This document shows, piece after piece, positions 58,066 through 64,000 of a DNA stretch of 64,000 nt. Position numbers and translations under genes: made by a program. The number at the start of each line of letters is the position of its first letter. Within the stretch, counting starts at the first letter, position 1. The DNA comes from Amblyomma americanum (Eukaryota; Arthropoda; Arachnida; Ixodida; Ixodidae): contig NC_135502.1 in the NCBI RefSeq assembly GCF_052857255.1, positions 156,772,099 to 156,836,098 of the forward strand, in the 5' to 3' direction. The notes under the pieces were generated by a model. That model saw only the letters and a program-made list of their open reading frames with translations, did no database searches and had not been told where the DNA came from.

Positions 58066-59060
58066 ACTATAGTTGAACGTCGTTATAGCAAACACGTATA
58101 AAGCGAATTAACAGTTATAACAAAGTAAGAGAAAAGTTTGGTTAGTTCATGCTTTTTTCAGCATGAGTTCTATTAGTATAATGAAATGAAGAGTTTAAAA
58201 TTTGACACTCGATTCGTTATAATGGAGCAGGTTTCCTATTAGCATGGCTCAAAATGCACAGAGACGTGAACACTTCAAGAAATGCAATATTTTGATCATT
58301 TGAATAGTCCAAAGTAGTAGTGTATGAATCGATCGTTTTTTCACATGCCGCACCAGTTAGGGGCAGTACGAACTAGCATCAAGCTGACAGACGCATGACT
58401 GGCATGTCATCAAAGCATCGGCTCATCATGTTGCACGCCCCTGCCACAGGTGCACACCTGCGCGCAAGTGGGCTGCACTCTAAGACTTCATCAACTCCGT
58501 TGCGCAAAATGGCAGCGCAGAAGCACAAAGTAGTTGCAGTTGAGTCAAGACTTTTTGGTAGTCTACAGAGAGCGCAAACTGGGACATTACCGCGGACTTA
58601 AGTGCTGCATCTAGCACTCATCCGAATATTGTGAACGCAAGGCAGAAGATTAAAGACATCCATTGACATCCGTTCCAAAGAAGACATGAAGAATGATCGC
58701 CACGTCTTCAAGTCAACTGGCGACTCTGAATGTTACGTTTGAGGACTTAGTCTCTGCTCATGACACCTCGGCAGTGGCATCCGAACCGATCGACAAAAAT
58801 ATCGCTGACGAGCCGATTCTTGCAGACGATGCAAGTACGGAATATGAAAGCGAACCGGAAAGCAAAGAGTGAGCTTTAAAAACTGCAGAAGCCGCCGAGG
58901 CATCCAGGAAATTGAAGACTTACCTACCGAAAGTACCTGTGGCCTGATGAGGAGAAAGCTCTAGATATTATTGATTTTGTGGAGAATATTTTGCTCTCAA
59001 ATACTGCTCAGTGCCACCAAGAAAACATTGTATTGTTTCGCAAAATAAATCTGTGCGAAC
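58066..59060 (+). mobile_element. Possible pogo/Tigger-like remnant
   Basis: At 58067 TATAGTTGAACGTCGTTATA resembles the CAGTTGAACCTCGTTATAAC ends of pogo-like elements, and TTCGTTATAATGGAGCAGG recurs at 58215. Further right an acidic stretch (EPIDKNIADEPILADDASTE, 58780-58840), followed after a stop by EAAEASRKLKTYL, has the character of the C-terminal tail of such transposases. No DDE motif or right terminus was identified, so the call is tentative. Confidence 0.4.
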
Positions 59061-59841
59061 CAGCATCCCCATTCAAGTGTTCATTTATGCTCTCGAGCAC
59101 ACAGCAAAGAGCGACACTTCGCATGCTTATACCAAGCCTTTAATTCAAAATTTTGCCTTATTCCACCTTATAGTTGTCCACCTTACAGCGCTTTTTGCTC
59201 CGGTTTATTTGCAGACTTGTTTGCAGGAATTTGCTTCCGTATTTTAGCACGATTGTTAGGTATAAAAAATTTTAGGCCAAACTTAGACTTATTTAAAACA
59301 TGATGTGTCTCTATTCGAGCCACTCTGGTTAGAAATTATGAATTTCTGGTGCATTTAAACTGGCAGTGAAACATCTTGACATTCTCAGACGGCAGTACCT
59401 TGCACTTATGAAAGGAGCCTACAGCTATTGACATGAATGAAATCATAGGAAAATATTTTATCTTAATAAATGTAAAATAATAATGTAATCACGGAGAAAA
59501 TTGATTAGGAAGAAGGAGTGATGCAAACCTGCGAGCGCAAAATATTATGTTCGGGGCTCTACCAAATCTCCTAAGACGACAGCTGTTCAAGCTTCTTTCG
59601 TAGGTATTTGATGCATGTAACCTATCCTTCATACGTTCACTATCACCATCCTTGTCCATAGTGACCGACATAGTATGTTCTGTAGCAAGTGTCACATGGA
59701 ACATGATCAGACAGGAGTCGAACTTGTGCGATAATTCTCTTGAACTACCCATGGCAGCAACGCTGTCAGAATCTAGGTCCTTTATTAGAACAAGTGGCTT
59801 TATTAACGCGAAAGTGTTAGAGGCTCCATTCTCCAGAAAAT

Positions 59842-59970
59842 ACTGTGTGTTTCCGTGTGCGCGTGTGCGTGTGTGTGTGTGTGTGTGCGCGCGCGCGTGC
59901 GTGCGTGTGTGTGTACGTGCGCGTGTGTGCGTGCGTGCGTGCGTGCGTGTGCGTGTGTGTGTGTGTTTGT
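59842..59970. repeat. GT/GC alternating purine-pyrimidine microsatellite
   Basis: About 125 bases of (GT)n and (GC)n in short blocks (GTGTGTGTGTGTGCGCGCGC and similar). Strict purine-pyrimidine alternation over long runs is the sequence type that can adopt Z-DNA. The long open frames across it on both strands are artefacts. Confidence 0.93.
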
Positions 59971-61145
59971 TTCGTTTTTTTACTGTTTTATTTGTAGCCT
60001 CTTTTATTTTTGGCACTGTTAACTTTTTTAGCCTTTACCCTTGTTATACGTTTTTTTTGCATGGATATTTTAAGTGTTAATTGTTCTCCCATCAATGCCT
60101 TTTTTACTTGATTTTATACCGATTCTTCGCCTGTTTTTAATGACTCCTTTTTTCCACTTATGTTTACGCCTGGCTTTTTCTTTGTTACCTTTTTTGGTAC
60201 GTTCGCGTTTGGAAATTCTTGACCTAGCCTTGACTGCCTTGCGTTCTTTCATGCCAGTTTTTCTCCTTGGGATCGAACTCTCTCTGTATACACTATCAAA
60301 ACGTGACTTAGACTACCCCCGTCATATCTGTGCAGTACATGCGCTTGCGTGTTAATGCCTTTCTGTTACATATAAGGCACGGATCAGACAAGTTAAAAAT
60401 AAAGTTGACAGTTCAGCGCAAGTGTGTGTTTGTGTCCTCCCTGTGTCCTTGTCTGCTAGCGCTGCGATTCCTTGATGTTTTTCAAAGAAAAATGATAGCC
60501 ATGGCTAGAGCAGGTGGTCGTTTACATTTGATATGGCCAGGATTGACTGGGCGGCAGCTTGCGCGTCCTCAAGAGGCCACAATACATGGCAGGAGCTGCC
60601 AACTCGGACTTTTCCAGGCAAACTTCCAGATGGGAGAGTGCGATGGAAATCGAACCAACTGGAACCTTTTCATCCTGAATAAAACAAGGTACTCAGAGTC
60701 CAGACTGGCATGTTAGTGTCTCTCAGATAAAACGAGGCTTTATAGGTGCTATGTCAGCTGGTCTTCCACATAACAGGGCAGCCCACTACTGTAGTGAATG
60801 AGCATGTGTGAGATAATAATGGCAAAAACTGAAAGACTAATGAGTGATTAAACGAGTAGCAAACTCCGTGTTTGTTGACAAGTATCCAGGAGAGCCGCAG
60901 GTGGGAACCGTTAGCGCTGTCTGTCATACCCTTACAGGCAGTGCTTTAGTGTCCCCTAAATTTCCGGCAGCATTAATCCCACAGGTAGCTTAAGAGGGTG
61001 ATAACACAAACCTCACTCTTCCGTTGGATCACATTTCATTCGCTGTTACACCGGACAAAGTACATCCAGCGCTATGGACAAGGGTGGTGCTGGTAAACAT
61101 CTCAAGGTTAGGTTTTACGCAACAATTACCTTCGAAAGAACAATA
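59971..61145. other. Unannotated region
   Basis: The frame at 60074-60355 is open but has no motif. Words at 60418-60472 (AGCGCAAGTGTGTGTTTG, TGTGTCCTTGTCTGCTAGCG) resemble the dispersed repeat at 14.43 kb. Nothing else is recognised. Confidence 0.35.
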
Positions 61146-61147
61146 AA

Positions 61148-61215
61148 ATGCTGGCACCATAGATCAGTTGGTAGAACACCGAACATGAAATTCGAGGCTC
61201 ATAAGCTCGCACCCA
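61148..61215 (+). repeat. tRNA-like fragment
   Basis: ACCATAGATCAGTTGGTAGA has the A-box core. The expected B-box position reads GCTCATAAGCTCGCACCCAT, which is degraded. Probably a SINE head. Confidence 0.35.
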
Positions 61216-61523
61216 TCCGACTGAATTATGTTGTGTTTGTTTACTTTCTAATCGATTCTCAATCATTACGTTTATTTCACAATGACCTTCAAAAATATCT
61301 ACTATACCTTTCTTGTGTCGGGAGACATCGGCTTAGTGTCTACAGATATACAGGTGCGCAATGTGCCTCCCAGAGGCTTTAATAGCTACAAGCATCGCTT
61401 ATACTGAATAAAAAACACCTAAGACTGAAAAAGAGATATTCAAGCAGGTGGTCGAGTTATCATCATGCATTCTATACACTGTTTGGCAGAGCAGAAAGGG
61501 GCAGTTATTAAAAAACACCAAAA

Positions 61524-61740
61524 CTATAGGTCTGCTTCCTTGGCAAGTGCACTTGATATTGGCTGCTTGAAACGCATGGATTCTCGCGGCCTCCTTTCTG
61601 GTGCGCTGCGATGACCATCCTCGTCCAGAGTCGCATCGTCGAAAACATCCACTGCCTGCGGCTTTGACGAACTGGACTGGCAGATGACCCTGCGCACTGC
61701 TCCGCTCTTCCATACATTCTTTGATGCGCGGAAAAATTTG
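61524..61740 (-). CDS. Possible terminal exon, function unknown
   Basis: After an acceptor-like TACGCTTAG at 61741-61749 the minus strand is open: KFFRASKNVWKSGAVRRVIC, then an acidic VDVFDDATLDEDGHRS and a stop at 61524. Composition (charged, no repeats) fits coding sequence better than its surroundings. No family is recognised. It could be part of the DUF4806-related locus on the same strand or an unrelated gene. Confidence 0.3.
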
Positions 61741-61774
61741 CTAAGCGTAACCACATAAACAGCTGGTACACACA

Positions 61775-63665
61775 TGCATATACATGTAGGCTAATTGTAC
61801 ACTACTCTTTTCCTAGTAGTTACTACCTGCTGTGGCCTCCTTATATCGCAGTATAGTATTTCATCACTACTCCCTCCCCATCTTCAAATAAAATGCGCAC
61901 ATGCTAGGGAGTCTATTCCACATTTTGCTATTAGAACTCAGCATACTAAAGAACGACAAATGAATGACTTGCACATAGCGGAGCCTTCAGACAGCTTTTA
62001 ATTCAAGACGAGAGCCACTATTTGCAATATTTGACTAGTGGTATTAGGCAGGGTGGGATAATAAACTTAGATCTAGATTCAAGATATTCTGCAATTATCT
62101 TGTTGCTTTTCAGGTGAACACATAATTCTGGCTCAAGGCAGTATTCTGTGCTATTATCAAGAAATTAAAGGCAAACAAAGCAACTACGACATTAGCAGCA
62201 AAATGAAAATATTAAGAAGGGAGTCTTTAAAATAGTATAGGTGGCTCACTTTTCAGACACGACGACCATAATTTAAGACACTATGTCTCAGCTGTTTTGT
62301 TCAAATTTCATTTATTCGTCCCACTACGTCCGCTGTACAAAGTAAAGTGTTTTTTTTCTTATTGTAATTTTCATTCCTTAAAGGAGCCATGACAGCATAT
62401 TTTCCTGTGCACCCTGCTAATTGTATTAAATTCTCAACACGTTATACTAAACTTTACAAAAGTGTCAGTTGATTTTGTGTGCTCGAGAATTTAAAACGCA
62501 TTTTTTCAATAAATTGAGAAATGTGCAAAATAGAGGAAGGCATCTTTCCGCACATAGAAATCTAAAATAGTAACGCAGCGGTACCCGAAAGCTACCGTGG
62601 CATCACTTTTACGGATAATCCACCCCTGCGCATATGGAGTCTCCGATGGCGGCAGAATGGCTTGTGCATGAAAGTGACATCTCGTAAAATGGAATCGAAT
62701 CCAAACTGGAAAGTGCCGCCGATTACTGAATCCATTGCTACCAGCAGGAGGCAGCTTACTGCACTGTCAAAACAAAACCATGGCCATTACTTGGACACCT
62801 AGACGTTATTGCTGGCGCGCTGCTAACAAGCTGTGAAACATTGTGGGGGAAAAAAAGACGAAAACACTCCTTCTTTTAGTCATTTCTTCTGGAAAAACAT
62901 TTTTAAATTGGGTTTACTGATTGCTTCGTTACTTCGGATTCACGAGACTATTGAACCCTGTGAGTACTTGCCCGGGAATGAAAATTTCTCTGTTCGTAAA
63001 AGTTGAACTTCATAAAACCGCATTTTCTTTATATCGAGTTTGAACTCTATAGCAAAATGATTGCTGATCTAGCAACCATTGGTTGCTGACCACGAGAGCA
63101 TAATTGTCCTGTGTCGTCTGCTGTTTGCTGTTGGCAGCATGCTTGCATGCACACTGTGTATGGCAGTCGCTCGAAAAGTTGATTTTTTTTAGCTTAACGA
63201 CTTATGCTGCATTTCCCGTGTTTTCTTTCATGAAGCCTTAATATGCGAGCTTAGTGGTCTTTGAGAAAGCGGAATTGCTCGTGGGGAAAGTTTTCTGATC
63301 GTTAAAAAAACAGAAATATGGGCCCTGCTTAATTTTTTCCCTTCAGTGGCCTGTTATTTGTAAATTAAGAGTGTGGTCTCTTTTGAGCATTCAAGTGCTC
63401 CCTTTGTGGTAAGCGGCACGTGCCGTGCATACCTTCGCTAATATACGGCGGAAGGGCATGGTGGTGCAATTCTATCGCTGGCTACCAAGTTCTTGACCGC
63501 TATTTGTTGGCTTGATAATTCTACTCAAATTACAACAAGCCAGTACTAAAGTAAGCTTGCAGCATGAAAGGAGCACACAAAAGTGCCGAATGCGACAGCT
63601 TCCAAGCTGCATGCATGTGTCAGTCAAGCATATAATTTCTTCGACACGTAGAATCCTTTTTGCAG
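61775..63665. other. Unannotated region
   Basis: AT-rich, with no motif-bearing frame and no recognised repeat family. Confidence 0.4.
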
Positions 63666-63748
63666 AACCAACCTGCTGGAAAAGCCAAACCGTCTCGAAT
63701 GTTCCGCTGCCTGCACCGAGTCGCCACCGTCTAATTGAGTGCTTCAAG
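63666..63748 (+). other. Possible internal exon
   Basis: An acceptor (CCTTTTTGCAG) and a donor (CAAG|GTAAAT) bracket 83 bases that stay open as PTCWKSQTVSNVPLPAPSRH followed by RLIECFK. Phase 1 in, phase 0 out. There is no family match and no neighbouring exon to confirm it. A minus-strand frame covers the same stretch. Confidence 0.22.
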
Positions 63749-64000
63749 GTAAATAGTATATCATTTAGCATTGACTGCGTGCATGCAAACTCTCTTAGGA
63801 ATGCGACGATTGCGACAGATGCAGTCCCACGCTCAGGTTGTTTGCATTGCTGTGCACAAACAGTACTGCTCGTTTGCTTGTCATAACACACAAGGTGAGC
63901 TTTTCATATCTCAAATATCTGCTCTTGCCCATAAATTGTAGTTTTACTTGTTTACACGCTACGATAACAATGCAATAAGAGATAAGGATGCTATCACCTG
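63749..64000. other. Right end of window
   Basis: No feature is supported. Confidence 0.4.

Noticed and set aside
59489..60080. Long frames rich in Thr/His/Arg (minus) and Val/Cys/Arg (plus)
   Set aside because: Both are translations of the GT/GC microsatellite.
63472..63891. 139-codon minus-strand frame
   Set aside because: No motif, overlaps an equally long plus frame, and composition is not coding-like.

Overview
The window looks like nuclear DNA of a hard tick (Ixodidae, probably metastriate). It is AT-rich and gene-poor, with spliceosomal exons separated by kilobase introns, and it is dominated by decayed transposable elements. The strongest pointer is at least seven copies or fragments of a tRNA-derived SINE with the A-box/B-box head and the 'CCCAGGTGGTCGAAATTA' body of the Ruka-type SINEs of ixodid ticks. 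RTE-type and CR1/Jockey-type LINEs and Ty3/gypsy elements of an arthropod character accompany it. There is no bacterial operon structure, no rRNA and no CRISPR. The species cannot be named from the sequence.

Layout. 1-4.4 kb: two LINE halves in opposite orientation; the minus-strand half carries a 234-bp tandem duplication and an inserted hairpin with 63-bp arms. 6-16.5 kb: a plus-strand, five-exon DUF4806-type gene with mutually compatible splice phases, whose introns hold SINEs, an RTE fragment and a pogo-like MITE. 16.8-17.3 kb: a 25-bp GC-rich satellite and a related GGGC-rich segment. 17.6-18.8 kb: SINE and a ~210-bp tandem repeat. 19.1-19.5 kb: antisense gypsy LTR. 20.6-21.4 kb: broken TNP2-like (CACTA/EnSpm-type) transposase. 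24.9-26.7 kb: RTE fragment and the first arrays of a GTCGCGCGAC-motif repeat. 27.1-30.7 kb: a gypsy element with 5' LTR, gag, protease and integrase but no reverse transcriptase. 36.0-38.9 kb: an unrecognised open frame, a second GTCGCGCGAC array, and an RTE LINE split by a SINE. 39.1-42.5 kb: another GGGC-rich segment, then a tandem family of tRNA-like units. 42.8-44.9 kb: a minus-strand CR1/Jockey-like LINE. 47.1-48.8 kb: a minus-strand LINE with RNase H. 48.8-52.2 kb: a second gypsy element with a 187-bp LTR. 52.9-56.8 kb: a GGGC-rich segment and a minus-strand DUF4806 pseudogene. 58-59 kb: possible pogo-like remnant. 59.8 kb: a GT/GC microsatellite.

The most unusual pattern is that both DUF4806 loci, in opposite orientations 40 kb apart, have a GC-rich 'GGGC' repeat segment 3' of the last exon. 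All three such segments end with the same short word (TTTGTGCT[A/G]CT). A TNP2-like transposase remnant lies close to the first locus. This suggests, but does not prove, that DUF4806 proteins and the GGGC arrays belong to one family of large DNA transposons with GC-rich subterminal repeats. Only the first DUF4806 gene looks potentially functional; nearly every other coding sequence here is interrupted.
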